This document shows, one piece after another, positions 1 to 8,593 of a stretch of 64,000 nucleotides of DNA. How positions within the stretch are numbered: the first letter of the stretch is position 1; each line of letters opens with the position of its first letter. Source of the DNA: an uncultured Flavobacteriales bacterium. Its GTDB lineage: Bacteria; Bacteroidota; Bacteroidia; Flavobacteriales_G; Salibacteraceae. The position numbers and the translations under genes were made by a program. The stretch spans positions 1 through 64,000 of the forward strand of contig CALCCE010000050.1 of NCBI GenBank assembly GCA_937899835.1, read 5' to 3'. The notes beneath the pieces were generated by a model. The model was not told the origin of the DNA, searched no databases, and saw nothing but the letters and a program-made list of their open reading frames with translations.

Positions 1-191
1 AGTTTTCCGGCTTTTGCTTTAGCCGCTGACTTTTTGATTGCGTTTCTCCTGGTTGTTTTATAAAAAAGTGTTGCGTGGTGTTTTTGCGCGCAACAGTTTT
101 CCGGCTTTTGCTTTAGCCGGTGGCTTTTTGATTGCGTTTCTCCTGGTTGATTTAGGAAAAAGTGTTGCGTAACGGTTGGACTGCGCAACAC
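1..191. repeat. Tandem 94-bp-period repeat with embedded hairpins
   Basis: Bases 1-76 and 95-170 are near-identical 76-bp copies with a period of 94 bp. The short linkers (77-94 and 171-191) are also related and each closes a hairpin with arms GTTGCG/CGCAAC. The array touches the window edge, so more copies may lie to the left. On the minus strand each hairpin is followed by a T run, so each unit carries a terminator-like element. The period is not a multiple of three, which argues against coding use. Confidence 0.85.
157..191 (-). terminator. Rho-independent terminator of the DUF4403 gene
   Basis: An 8-bp perfect stem (162-169 with 184-191, GTGTTGCG/CGCAACAC) starts right after the stop codon at 192-194. 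In the minus-strand sense it is followed by five T (157-161). A second hairpin of the same type lies one repeat unit further on. Confidence 0.7.
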
Positions 192-1583
192 TCAAAGCTT
201 CCGCATCAAGATGCCGGTTTGGCCGGTGCCCCGAATTTGCGTGTGTAGTCCTTTTTCTCCTACGACCAAGGCCATGGGGGCGACTTCCATTTCGTCGATG
301 GAGACGTTGACCCGTTCTCCCAACTTTCCTTGCGACAAGGCTCCTTGAATCAGTTCGGGCAATTGGTCGATGCTGGTACCAATGGGAAAGGCCAGCTTTT
401 TTTCCAACGAGGCTTTGAACGAATCGTGAAACAACCAATCGGCCACCGAGAGAAAAACATCTTCGGTGTTGACATCGAACTCAACGGACTGTAAGCGCAA
501 CAGTGCCGATTCGGGTTCGAACACCGGCATGCCCGACAGGTAAAGCGTTCCGTCCACATCTCCTTCCGTGGTGAGCTTCAGCACCAGCCGTTGCCCACTG
601 CCCGATAGTTCCATGGCTTTCACCTTCAACTCGTGCCCTTCCACTTCGAGGGTTTTACCCATCAAACTGTCTTTCAGCAATTCATTCATGCGTTGGTAGG
701 GCCACCAACTGTTGAGGTAGAGGTCAAAATCCCGACTGGCGGTCTTGCCTTTCATCAATGCAGGCAGGGCTACCAGAGCATCTTGACCTTTGGGGGTTCC
801 TACCTCCGTTTTAAGCCACGCGGTTACCCGGGCGCGAATCAACAATTGATCGGAATAGAAGGCTACCGGCCCCTGAAAGATTTGCTCCGGACGAATGTGC
901 AGCCACACTTCTTCGTATGATTTGTTGATCCGTATCGGTTTTTGCAATTCGTTCCACACCTTTTCTATGGTCGGTTTGAGGTTCACGTTTTGCAAAATGG
1001 CCTGATCGATTTGCCCGAGCAATTCTTTTTGATTGTTGCGAAAATAATTTTCAACGAACCCGGTGAGGTCCAACTCAAACAACTCGAAATCCACGATGGG
1101 ACGTTTGATCCAGGTGATGCTCTTCAGCCGAGTGGTGGTGACCAACTGCCAGTCGGTATTGAGATCGAGCAGGCTGGCCAGGTGTAGCACCATTTGAAAC
1201 TGCACCTTCTCCGACTCTTTCCGCTTTCCCTTAACCCGAATGAGCAACGGCACTTTCCAATTCATGTGGTCGTCAGTCGGAGAAAGTTCGATGTCGCCTG
1301 CTTTTTCCAGGTCGAGTTGCAAGCCTTTGCTTTTGCCCAATTGCTTGTCGGTAAAAATGGCCCCTTTCACCTTGCGGTTGATCAGGTCTTCCAATTGGTC
1401 CATGCCCAGCGCAATCGGAGCTTCCAGGGTAGAAAGTCGCGGATCGGGAGGCGTTTCAAAAGGTTCAGTTTCGGGGGCTTTGGCTTCCGGGCCGTTGCCG
1501 CTGCAACCGGCCCCAACCAGTAGGGCCAGGAGGCCAACCAACAAATAGAGCTTAGTCGTCGAGCGCACGTTGTAGAAAGTCAA
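192..1583 (-). CDS. DUF4403 family lipoprotein
   Basis: This 463-aa protein has an N-terminal signal segment ending in a lipobox with Cys27 (V-G-A-G-C), so it is probably a membrane-anchored lipoprotein. The remainder, with alternating beta-rich stretches such as PIALGMDQLEDLINRK near residue 57, matches the uncharacterised DUF4403 family, whose function is unknown. The start overlaps the end of the DUF2461 gene by 32 bases, and the two are probably co-transcribed. A GTG at 1568 is an alternative start but would shorten the signal peptide. The assignment is from memory of the family. Confidence 0.8.
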   Translation of the reverse strand: MTFYNVRSTTKLYLLVGLLALLVGAGCSGNGPEAKAPETEPFETPPDPRLSTLEAPIALGMDQLEDLINRKVKGAIFTDKQLGKSKGLQLDLEKAGDIELSPTDDHMNWKVPLLIRVKGKRKESEKVQFQMVLHLASLLDLNTDWQLVTTTRLKSITWIKRPIVDFELFELDLTGFVENYFRNNQKELLGQIDQAILQNVNLKPTIEKVWNELQKPIRINKSYEEVWLHIRPEQIFQGPVAFYSDQLLIRARVTAWLKTEVGTPKGQDALVALPALMKGKTASRDFDLYLNSWWPYQRMNELLKDSLMGKTLEVEGHELKVKAMELSGSGQRLVLKLTTEGDVDGTLYLSGMPVFEPESALLRLQSVEFDVNTEDVFLSVADWLFHDSFKASLEKKLAFPIGTSIDQLPELIQGALSQGKLGERVNVSIDEMEVAPMALVVGEKGLHTQIRGTGQTGILMRKL

Positions 1584-2217
1584 TCAGTGGTTTACCGGTG
1601 ATGTAATGTTCCAACAAAGTATCGAGCAAATTGTCTTTGAGAATAACCTTGGCATTCATCGACCGCTGAAAAAGGTATTGTTTGTGAAAAAGCAGCGGCT
1701 GCTTCTCCGCATCTTCCCGAAATTCTTTGGGCAGGATCTTGTTCTTATCGCCCTTGAGTTCACCGTAGGTTTTGGTGAAATTTTTATCCGTAACGATGTT
1801 TTGAAACTCTTCGGGAGAATATACAATCTCCGTTCGGATTTTGTGCAGCGTTTCTTTGTCCAAGGACCATTTTCCACCACCCACAAAGAGCTCACGGTGG
1901 CTCAATTGGAAATAAAACCCAGGGTTGCCCGATTTTTTACCATCAGAACAAACGAAGGCCGAGGCGTGGGGCTTGTAAGGCGATTTGTCTTTGCTGAAAC
2001 GCACATCCCGATAAATCCGAAAAACCGCCTGGTTCGGCGTCATTTGGATGCGGGGTTCGTGCGACCGCATCCGGTCGATCACATCGCCAACCAAAGCTTT
2101 GAACGGTTCCTTGACCTCTTTGATGTAGGTGGGCTTGTGGTCTTCGAACCACTCCCGGTTATTATTTTCAGACAGCCCTTTGAGAAAGGAATGGAACTCA
2201 GCGGTAAAGTAGCTCAT
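1552..2217 (-). CDS. DUF2461 domain protein (TIGR02453 type)
   Basis: The 221-aa protein fits the DUF2461 family along its whole length: an N-terminal FHSFLKGLSENNNREWFEDHK block, then FRIYRDVRFSKDKSPYK and the GFYFQLS segment. The biochemical role of the family is unknown. An upstream in-frame start at 2265 exists, but ATG 2217 is preferred because a -7 box (TACATTTG) sits at 2241-2248, inside the longer reading, and homology begins right after ATG 2217. It overlaps the start of the downstream lipoprotein gene. Confidence 0.88.
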   Translation of the reverse strand: MSYFTAEFHSFLKGLSENNNREWFEDHKPTYIKEVKEPFKALVGDVIDRMRSHEPRIQMTPNQAVFRIYRDVRFSKDKSPYKPHASAFVCSDGKKSGNPGFYFQLSHRELFVGGGKWSLDKETLHKIRTEIVYSPEEFQNIVTDKNFTKTYGELKGDKNKILPKEFREDAEKQPLLFHKQYLFQRSMNAKVILKDNLLDTLLEHYITGKPLIDFLQRALDD

Positions 2218-2240
2218 CTTGGTGCAACTTGGTTGTTGGT

Positions 2241-2248
2241 CAAATGTA
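2241..2248 (-). promoter_or_regulatory. Bacteroidota -7 promoter box
   Basis: The minus-strand sequence TACATTTG matches TAnnTTTG exactly and lies 24 bp upstream of ATG 2217, giving a leader of roughly 15-20 nt. No clear -33 TTTG was found. It helps decide the start of the DUF2461 gene. Confidence 0.5.
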
Positions 2249-2329
2249 CAATAGAATTTAGCCACCCGGGAAGAGGCGCTGCTACTATTTAAGGAATTGT
2301 ATGGGCGATGTCAGCCGTTGTTCATGCGG

Positions 2330-4297
2330 CTAATCGACAGAGGTATCTGCGGGGGAATCGGGTACAGGCTTGCCCAACCAATGCACTACGGCAAACAATG
2401 CTCCAAAGCCCACGGGGAACAACAACCATGCAGGTACGCCAAAGGCGGCCGGTAACACTCCAACAAACAGGGCCACCCCACCTACCGTGAGGGCATAGGG
2501 CAACTGGGTGCGCACGTGGTCGATGTGGTTGCACGAACTGGCCAGTGAACTCAAAATTGTGGTGTCTGAAATGGGGGAACAGTGATCGCCCAGTACTGCA
2601 CCTGCCAGTACAGAAGCTACCGCATTGTAGAAGATGGGCAACAAGGCTTCGGTTTCCAGGCCCGCATCAATGCCGATTTGCCAACAGGCCGGCAACACCA
2701 ATGGATAGAGAATGGCCATGGCACCCCACGAAGAACCGGTAGAAAAGGCAGTGAGGGCGGCCAACACAAAAGTGAGGGCCGGCACCAGGGCGGGCGAGAG
2801 GTTGCCCGACAACATGCCGGTGAGAAAATCAGCGGTATGCAAATCGCCGGTGACCTTGGCCAGCGACCAGGCCAGCACTAAAATCACGATGGCCGACAAC
2901 ATGGTTTTTATGCCGTGCATGGCCGTCTCAATGCTACTTTGCAAGCTCAGGAGCCCTTGGCCAATGCTCAGCAACAGCGCTACGATCAAACCACTGATGG
3001 AGGACCACAGCAAGGCCGCATACGAATTGGAATTGCCAACGATTTGCGAAATTTTCTTGAACAGGCCCAGGTTGGGATCGCCCCAAACCGAAGGATCGCC
3101 CTGGTGGCCGGTGTAGCCAAGGCCGATCAAGGTGCCCAAAATGATGACGGCAATGGGCAAAATGGCATTGTAGGCCTTGGTACGAACGCCTTCGGCCGGA
3201 TCAAACTCGGCCATTTCGTCTTTGGAATCCGTAGCTACCGAAGTTGGATTGAGCACCCCACCTCCCGTTCGGGCGCGGTGTTCGGCTTTCCACATGGGGC
3301 CAAAATCGCGATTGCGAAAGATGAGAAAGAGCATGAACACCAAGGTGAGAATCGGGTAAAAAGAGTAGGCGAGAGAAGACAGAAAAATACTGTACTCGCC
3401 AATGCCCAATTCGGCAAAGCCGGTAAGGTTGTTGACACTGTCTTTGATGTAGCCCAATTCGGCTCCAATCCAGGTAGTCACAAACGCAATGGCCGCAATG
3501 GGCGCTGCCGTAGAATCCACCAAATAACTCAGTTTTTCCCGCGAAATCAACAACCGGTCCGTCACTGGGCGCATCGTGTTGCCTACCACCAGCGTGTTGG
3601 CATAATCGTCGAAGAAAATCGCCACGCCCAGCACCCAGGTGGCCGTTTGGCCCGAACGCGCATTTTTGGCGTATTTCGAAATGTGGTTCACCACACCCTG
3701 CATGCCCCCGTTTTTGGAAATCACCGCCACCACGGCCCCGATGAGTAGGGAAAAAACAATCACTGCCAGGTGGTCCGTGTCCGCCATGGCATCGATCAAA
3801 TAGGTATCAATCACGGCAAACAAGCCAGTGAATATCCCAGTGAAACCTTCAGCATACACCCCCATGATGGCCGCTCCGCAAAAGATGCCCAGAAACAAAG
3901 CGGTGATGACCTCGCGAAAAATCAGCGCCATCACAATGGCCAGCAAAGGAGGAATGAGCGACAACCAAAGTGGAATGGGAGAGATGGCCACCGTTTGTGT
4001 GCCACCGCCGGGCATTTCTACCCGAATTTCGGTGGTAGCCGCCGGAATGAGTACCTCCACCTGCGCCTTGTGGTCGACACAAGTGATGGCGTAGCGTTTA
4101 CCATTGATGATCAGCTCCTGCGGAGCTTCCGGCAAACCTTCATTGCACTCAAAAGCGATCGTAGAGTTGAGGTCTCCCATGATCACCTCGGGCACGGTAA
4201 TGCTAAAAGAATCGACAGGAGCTTCCAGGTGGGCAAGTCCCCGGTGGGAAATGGCCAAAGCCATCAAAAGAAAACACAGTTGAAAGAATTGCTTCAT
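2330..4297 (-). CDS. Na+/H+ antiporter NhaC family protein
   Basis: A 655-aa multi-pass inner membrane protein. It starts with a signal-like segment (MKQFFQLCFLLMALAISHRG) and about 90 residues of non-membrane sequence, followed by at least ten hydrophobic helices. FFDDYANTLVVGNTMRPVTD and the later GSSWGAMAILYPL and GDHCSPISDTTILSS blocks are typical of the NhaC family, which exchanges cytoplasmic Na+ (or amino acids in some members) against H+ or another ion. The N-terminal exported domain is an addition to the classical family length. ATG 4297 was chosen over an upstream TTG at 4303. The ion specificity cannot be read from the sequence. Confidence 0.85.
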   Translation of the reverse strand: MKQFFQLCFLLMALAISHRGLAHLEAPVDSFSITVPEVIMGDLNSTIAFECNEGLPEAPQELIINGKRYAITCVDHKAQVEVLIPAATTEIRVEMPGGGTQTVAISPIPLWLSLIPPLLAIVMALIFREVITALFLGIFCGAAIMGVYAEGFTGIFTGLFAVIDTYLIDAMADTDHLAVIVFSLLIGAVVAVISKNGGMQGVVNHISKYAKNARSGQTATWVLGVAIFFDDYANTLVVGNTMRPVTDRLLISREKLSYLVDSTAAPIAAIAFVTTWIGAELGYIKDSVNNLTGFAELGIGEYSIFLSSLAYSFYPILTLVFMLFLIFRNRDFGPMWKAEHRARTGGGVLNPTSVATDSKDEMAEFDPAEGVRTKAYNAILPIAVIILGTLIGLGYTGHQGDPSVWGDPNLGLFKKISQIVGNSNSYAALLWSSISGLIVALLLSIGQGLLSLQSSIETAMHGIKTMLSAIVILVLAWSLAKVTGDLHTADFLTGMLSGNLSPALVPALTFVLAALTAFSTGSSWGAMAILYPLVLPACWQIGIDAGLETEALLPIFYNAVASVLAGAVLGDHCSPISDTTILSSLASSCNHIDHVRTQLPYALTVGGVALFVGVLPAAFGVPAWLLFPVGFGALFAVVHWLGKPVPDSPADTSVD

Positions 4298-4357
4298 GCC
4301 CAAATGAAGCGCCTAAGATAACAGAATCGCCGGAATGCCCGTTGCCCCGCAGGGCTT

Positions 4358-5062
4358 TCACTCTTCCTCGTTCACCACCAGTCGAAAACCTACTCCGTGC
4401 ACATTCTGAATTTGAATCCGCGGGTCGGCCCTGAGGTACTTGCGCAATTTGGTGATGAAAACGTCCATCGAACGCCCAAGAAAATAATCGTCACTGCCCC
4501 AAATCAGGTTGAGGGCCATGTCCCGCTCCAACACCGAGTCACGGTGCAGGCACAGCAGCCGCAACAGGTTGGCCTCCTTCTTCGTCAGTGCCTTTTCCTC
4601 TTCCCCGTGAAGCAGGCGCATGTTGCGGAACTCAAAAGAAAACGCACCGATCTCAAAGGCATCTTTTTGTTTGGGACTGCTAGTGGTCCGCGTACGCTTC
4701 AAAATAGCCTCCAGGCGCAAGGTCAATTCCTCGATGTTGAAAGGCTTGGTGAGGTAATCGTCTCCTCCGGCCTTGAAGCCACGCACCTTGTCTTCCGGCA
4801 TCGACTTTGCCGTTAAAAACAGGATCGGAATGTCTTCGTTGAGTTTTCGCATGTCTTCGGCGAGCGAAAAGCCGTCTTTTAAAGGCAGCATCACATCCAA
4901 AATGCAGAGGTCGAAATCTTTGGCAAAAAAGGTTTTGTAGGCCGATTCGCCATCTTTTTCGAGGGTCACGTTGTAGCCGGCGAACTTCAGGTTGTCCTGA
5001 ACCACGAAACCGAGGTTCAAATCGTCTTCAACCAGCAAAATGTTGGGGCGTTGGCGGTTCAT
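4358..5062 (-). CDS. OmpR-family response regulator
   Basis: A 234-aa regulator with an N-terminal receiver domain (acidic pair E12-D13-D14, phospho-acceptor D56 in LCILDVMLP, K106 in YLTKPF) and a C-terminal OmpR/PhoB winged helix (residues about 135-230, ending NVHGVGFRLV). It binds DNA as the output partner of the histidine kinase encoded just upstream. The stop of the kinase and the ATG of this gene share one base (TGATG), implying translational coupling. Target genes are not evident. Confidence 0.93.
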   Translation of the reverse strand: MNRQRPNILLVEDDLNLGFVVQDNLKFAGYNVTLEKDGESAYKTFFAKDFDLCILDVMLPLKDGFSLAEDMRKLNEDIPILFLTAKSMPEDKVRGFKAGGDDYLTKPFNIEELTLRLEAILKRTRTTSSPKQKDAFEIGAFSFEFRNMRLLHGEEEKALTKKEANLLRLLCLHRDSVLERDMALNLIWGSDDYFLGRSMDVFITKLRKYLRADPRIQIQNVHGVGFRLVVNEEE

Positions 5063-6342
5063 CAGGTAGGTTGGGTTTGTGGAAAACGTAGCGTAAACAA
5101 ACTGCCTTTACCCGGTTCACTTTCAACCGAGATGCTCCCATGGTGTGCCTGGGTCATGGTACGCACGTAGTACAAGCCCAGTCCAAAGCCCTTCACGTTG
5201 TGTACGTTGCCCGTTGGCACCCGGTAAAATTTGTCGAAAATGTGTTTCAGGTTGTCGCGCGAAATTCCAATGCCGTTGTCGCGAATGCGCAGCAACAATT
5301 GCTCGCCCTTTGATTCGGTCGAAACCTGAATTTGAGCGCCCTCAGCAGAATATTTTTCGGCGTTGTCCAGCAAGTTGTTCACGATGTTGGTCAGGTGAAC
5401 TTCGTCCGCTTCGAGCTGGCAGGCAGTAGCTTCCAAATGCAAGTCTACCGTCCCGTTTTTGGCCCGAAGGTTGAGTTCCAGGCTAGCCACCGCGTTGCGG
5501 ATGATTTGGTGAAGATCAACCCTTTTGAAACGCAGCTTCTGCTTCTCTGAATTGAGGGTAGCCATTTGCAGCACCCGCTCCACCTGATTTTGTAGACGTA
5601 AATTTTCGTCCCGAATGATGCCTGCGTAAGTTTTTAATCGTTCCGGTTCGTTCACAATCCCAGGATCGAGCAAGGTTTTGGTCGATAGCGAAATGGTTGA
5701 AATGGGCGTTTTCAACTCGTGTGTCATATTATTAATGAAATCGTTTTTGATTTCCGACAAGCGCTTTTGTTTTAGAATAACCCAAATGGCGTAGGCAAAA
5801 AACACCACCACCAGCAGCAACACCGCCGAAGAAAAAATCCAGAAATCCAACTCCGCCACGATGCCCTCTTGCAGGGTAGGAAAAAACACCCCAAAGTAGT
5901 GGCCGTCGTCGGTCCAATCTACCGGAGGAGCAGCTTCCAAACCCGCTGCTGCCGGGTCTTCCTCGTTGATCACCACCCTAGTAAACACCACCGAATCGGT
6001 GAAGCAATCGTAAATGCTGTACTCGTAGTCGAGGTTGATCTCCGCTTTGGTAAACTCCCGGTTGAGTAAACTCTCCAGGTAATCGGGATACAAGGTATCG
6101 TTGATGCTCACCCGATAGAACTGTGGACTGATGCGCAACACCGGATCGATGACGGTAGAAGAATCTTCTTTGGCCTCTAAAATTTCGTTGGTAACGTTTT
6201 TCAGTGATTGGGTGATGGCCTGATCCAATTGAAAGGCACTCAACTCATAGGCCCTGCCCACCCAAAAGATTTGCGTAGAGACCAAACCCACAAAAAGCAC
6301 GGTGGCCAGTAGGATGATGATGCGGATGGTTCGCCGTTTCAC
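5062..6342 (-). CDS. Two-TM sensor histidine kinase
   Basis: The 426-aa protein has TM1 at about residues 8-28, an extracytoplasmic sensor of about 140 residues, and TM2 at about 166-190. HisKA follows with H208 in FINNMTHELKTPIS, then HATPase_c with N (NNLLDNAEKYS), G1 (DNGIGIS) and G2 (GFGLGLYYV) boxes. There is no obvious HAMP domain. It should phosphorylate the OmpR-type regulator that follows in the same operon. The start codon is GTG, with no other in-frame start before TM1. The signal sensed is unknown. Confidence 0.92.
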   Translation of the reverse strand: MKRRTIRIIILLATVLFVGLVSTQIFWVGRAYELSAFQLDQAITQSLKNVTNEILEAKEDSSTVIDPVLRISPQFYRVSINDTLYPDYLESLLNREFTKAEINLDYEYSIYDCFTDSVVFTRVVINEEDPAAAGLEAAPPVDWTDDGHYFGVFFPTLQEGIVAELDFWIFSSAVLLLVVVFFAYAIWVILKQKRLSEIKNDFINNMTHELKTPISTISLSTKTLLDPGIVNEPERLKTYAGIIRDENLRLQNQVERVLQMATLNSEKQKLRFKRVDLHQIIRNAVASLELNLRAKNGTVDLHLEATACQLEADEVHLTNIVNNLLDNAEKYSAEGAQIQVSTESKGEQLLLRIRDNGIGISRDNLKHIFDKFYRVPTGNVHNVKGFGLGLYYVRTMTQAHHGSISVESEPGKGSLFTLRFPQTQPT

Positions 6343-6411
6343 GAACTAAAATTACCACATTCCCCGTGGGACGGAAATCAAATTAACAAAGCATTAACAG
6401 GAAAAAACCGA

Positions 6412-7005
6412 CTAATCCGGCCGCAGAAACTGCTGCAACTCGCGGTAGAGCCGGTTCAAAGGCAGGCCCACCACATTGAAATAGCACCCTTCAATGCCCG
6501 GTATGCCCACGTAACCGATCCATTCCTGAATGCCATAGCTTCCCGCCTTGTCAAAAGGACGGTAGTGCTCTACGTAGTGCTCAATCTCCGCCTCGGACAG
6601 GGTTTGAAAGTGCACGTGGGTAATTTCTGCAAAAGCGTGCGACCGCTCCCTGGTGCTGAGCGAAACCCCGGTAATCACCTCGTGGCTGCGGCCGCTGAGC
6701 AATTGCAACATGGCTTTGGCTTCCTGCGCATCGGCCGGTTTGGCGATGCTTTGGCCGGCCACCCACACAATGGTGTCGGCCGTGATGAGCAATTCATCCG
6801 CTGCAAGATCGTGGGCAAAGGCTTTGCTTTTCAGTTGGCTGAGGTAGATGGCAATTTGCTCTCGCTCCAACTCCGGAGGGTATACCTCGTCCACCGGTCG
6901 GGTGCGGACCTCAAATTCCAGGCCCAGGTCGCGCAACAATTGTTGCCGCCGGGGCGACTGCGAAGCAAGTACAATACGGTAATCGGAAAGGGGAAGCCAG
7001 TGCAT
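6412..7005 (-). CDS. maf: Maf family nucleotide pyrophosphatase
   Basis: The 197-aa protein carries the Maf signature near the N-terminus (IVLASQSPRRQQLLRDLG) and the conserved ADTIVWV and GRSHEVITGV blocks. Maf proteins hydrolyse non-canonical or modified nucleoside triphosphates to monophosphates in the cytosol. ATG 7005 is preferred to 7026 because it lies just after the stop of the prenyltransferase gene (TGA at 7010-7008) and the signature starts soon after it. It is the last gene of the long ccm-maf gene string. Confidence 0.92.
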   Translation of the reverse strand: MHWLPLSDYRIVLASQSPRRQQLLRDLGLEFEVRTRPVDEVYPPELEREQIAIYLSQLKSKAFAHDLAADELLITADTIVWVAGQSIAKPADAQEAKAMLQLLSGRSHEVITGVSLSTRERSHAFAEITHVHFQTLSEAEIEHYVEHYRPFDKAGSYGIQEWIGYVGIPGIEGCYFNVVGLPLNRLYRELQQFLRPD

Positions 7006-7007
7006 GC

Positions 7008-8048
7008 TCAGAGTCCTTCGGTCCAACCGAGGATATAGCGAATGGTGGAACCAAAATCGCTGACCTCATAGGCCTGTTGCACAATGATATAATAGGCTAC
7101 CGGCATGTAGAGCACACCTCCCAGGGAAAGCCATTTGTTCCAGGTGCTGGCTTTCACAAAATCCTTGCGTTCTTTGGCGGTCCAGGTATAGTAGAGGGTG
7201 ATGCCCAGCAGCAAACCCAAACCGATCACCATGTAAGCAAAGGTGAGTTTATCGCTCAGAAAGTTTTGTTGCACGTAGATCAAGCCAATCACCATCAACA
7301 AGTAATAGCCGGTGAGGATCAATTTGGAATTGGTGATGCCCAAGCGGATGGGAATGGTTTCACAGCCGTATTGTTTGTCTCCCTCAATGTCGGCCATGTC
7401 TTTGGTGAGTTCTCGGGCCAGGGTGAGGATGAAGGCAAAAGCGGCAAAACCGATGATCCAATACGAAAGAAAGTTGAAATCGAACAGGCTCGGGTCTTTT
7501 CCTTCTTCGATCAACTGTTGGTTGACAATGGCATTGAGCAGTGGCACTTCGTAGAGGCCTACGATGAGCGGCACCAAGGCCGCCAGCAGTGCAATGACAA
7601 AATTGCCCCAAAAGAAAGTGCCTTTCAGGTTGGTGGAGTATTGCCACAAGCCCAACAGGGCCAGCATGTGCAAGGTAACCAGGCCAAAGCGGTTCACTTT
7701 CCAGGCTACATAAGCGGCCAGAAGCAAGCCAACAATGTTGATCACCACGTGTGCCGCCATGGCTACCCGGCGTTTGATGGCCCGGCCTACAATGATTTTA
7801 TCTGGTTTATTGACCCGGTCGATCTTCAGATCGAAATAATCGTTGATGATGTAGCCTGCGGCCGCAATCATCACGGTAGAGAGCACCAACAAAAAGAAAT
7901 CGAGCTCCGACATGCCCAGGTGTTGCAAGCCATGAAAATCCATGGCAAAGCCACTGAGCAGGCACCACCTCAACAAATATTGCGTGAGGGCAATGATCAG
8001 CAGGTTCGGAAAACGAATGGCTTTGAAAAAAGCAGCCAAGGTGTTCAT
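7008..8048 (-). CDS. UbiA-family geranylgeranylglycerol-phosphate geranylgeranyltransferase-like
   Basis: An integral membrane prenyltransferase of 346 aa with about eight hydrophobic helices. The first Asp-rich motif is N69-D70-x-x-D73-x-x-x-D77 (INDYFDLKIDRVNKPDK), and the second is DMADIEGDKQYG. These bind the Mg2+-prenyl-diphosphate. In Bacteroidota, UbiA members next to Maf are usually annotated as geranylgeranylglycerol-phosphate geranylgeranyltransferases; the actual acceptor is inferred and could instead be a quinone precursor. ATG 8048 shares a base with the upstream stop (TGATG), preferred to a GTG at 8054. Confidence 0.82.
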   Translation of the reverse strand: MNTLAAFFKAIRFPNLLIIALTQYLLRWCLLSGFAMDFHGLQHLGMSELDFFLLVLSTVMIAAAGYIINDYFDLKIDRVNKPDKIIVGRAIKRRVAMAAHVVINIVGLLLAAYVAWKVNRFGLVTLHMLALLGLWQYSTNLKGTFFWGNFVIALLAALVPLIVGLYEVPLLNAIVNQQLIEEGKDPSLFDFNFLSYWIIGFAAFAFILTLARELTKDMADIEGDKQYGCETIPIRLGITNSKLILTGYYLLMVIGLIYVQQNFLSDKLTFAYMVIGLGLLLGITLYYTWTAKERKDFVKASTWNKWLSLGGVLYMPVAYYIIVQQAYEVSDFGSTIRYILGWTEGL

Positions 8049-8593
8049 CACCACTTAAATTCGTCCAGTTTTTTTCCGTGAACGCTCGGGTCGAACCATT
8101 TTCCCTGCACCCGCAAGGCTTTTTCGATCACATCACGCACACAACCCGTTCCGCCTTCGGCAGGAGAAATGTAGTGGCAAATGGATTTGATTTCTTCGGC
8201 AGCATCCAGCGGACAGGCCGCTAATCCCACTCGCGAAAGCACTTGATAATCGGGCAAGTCATCGCCCATGTAAAGGATGTTGTCGGCCTTCAGGTCCCAG
8301 GTGAGCAGGTATTCGTCGAAAACTTCCAGTTTGTCGCTGGCTCCCAGGTGAACGTCCTGTACGCCCAAGCCATTCAGCCGTTGCCGTACGGCTTCCGATT
8401 TTCCACCGCTGATGATGGCAATGCGATAACCGAGTTTTATAGCCAATTGAAGGGCGTAACCGTCTTTAACGTTCATGTTGCGCACCTGATCTCCCGTGGG
8501 GAGTAGGGTCACGCTACCGTCGGTCAACACACCATCAACATCGAAAATAAAAGTGCTAATGCGGGCAAGCCGCGAGAGGTAAGGCTCATTCAT
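8048..8593 (-). CDS. KdsC-like HAD phosphatase
   Basis: A 181-aa HAD-superfamily hydrolase of the KdsC (3-deoxy-D-manno-octulosonate 8-phosphate phosphatase) subfamily. The nucleophile and acid/base Asp are D18 and D20 in FIFDVDGVLTDG; IISGG gives motif II and YMGDDLPDYQVL gives motif IV. Length and lack of a cap domain fit KdsC, which makes free Kdo for LPS, although family members in Bacteroidota may act on related sugar acids. Its start overlaps the end of the upstream DUF2520 gene by 8 nt. Confidence 0.85.
   Translation of the reverse strand: MNEPYLSRLARISTFIFDVDGVLTDGSVTLLPTGDQVRNMNVKDGYALQLAIKLGYRIAIISGGKSEAVRQRLNGLGVQDVHLGASDKLEVFDEYLLTWDLKADNILYMGDDLPDYQVLSRVGLAACPLDAAEEIKSICHYISPAEGGTGCVRDVIEKALRVQGKWFDPSVHGKKLDEFKW

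Noticed and set aside
58-438. Lys/Ala-rich minus-strand reading frame across the repeat, resembling histone H1-like tails
   Set aside because: It overlaps the end of the DUF4403 gene in another frame, the 94-bp repeat period breaks the frame, and the sequence contains terminators.
2915-3748. 277-codon plus-strand frame opposite the NhaC gene (likewise 7077-8081 and 24108-25001)
   Set aside because: Low-complexity His/Gln/Gly-rich or Val-rich translations antisense to well-supported genes; no family features.
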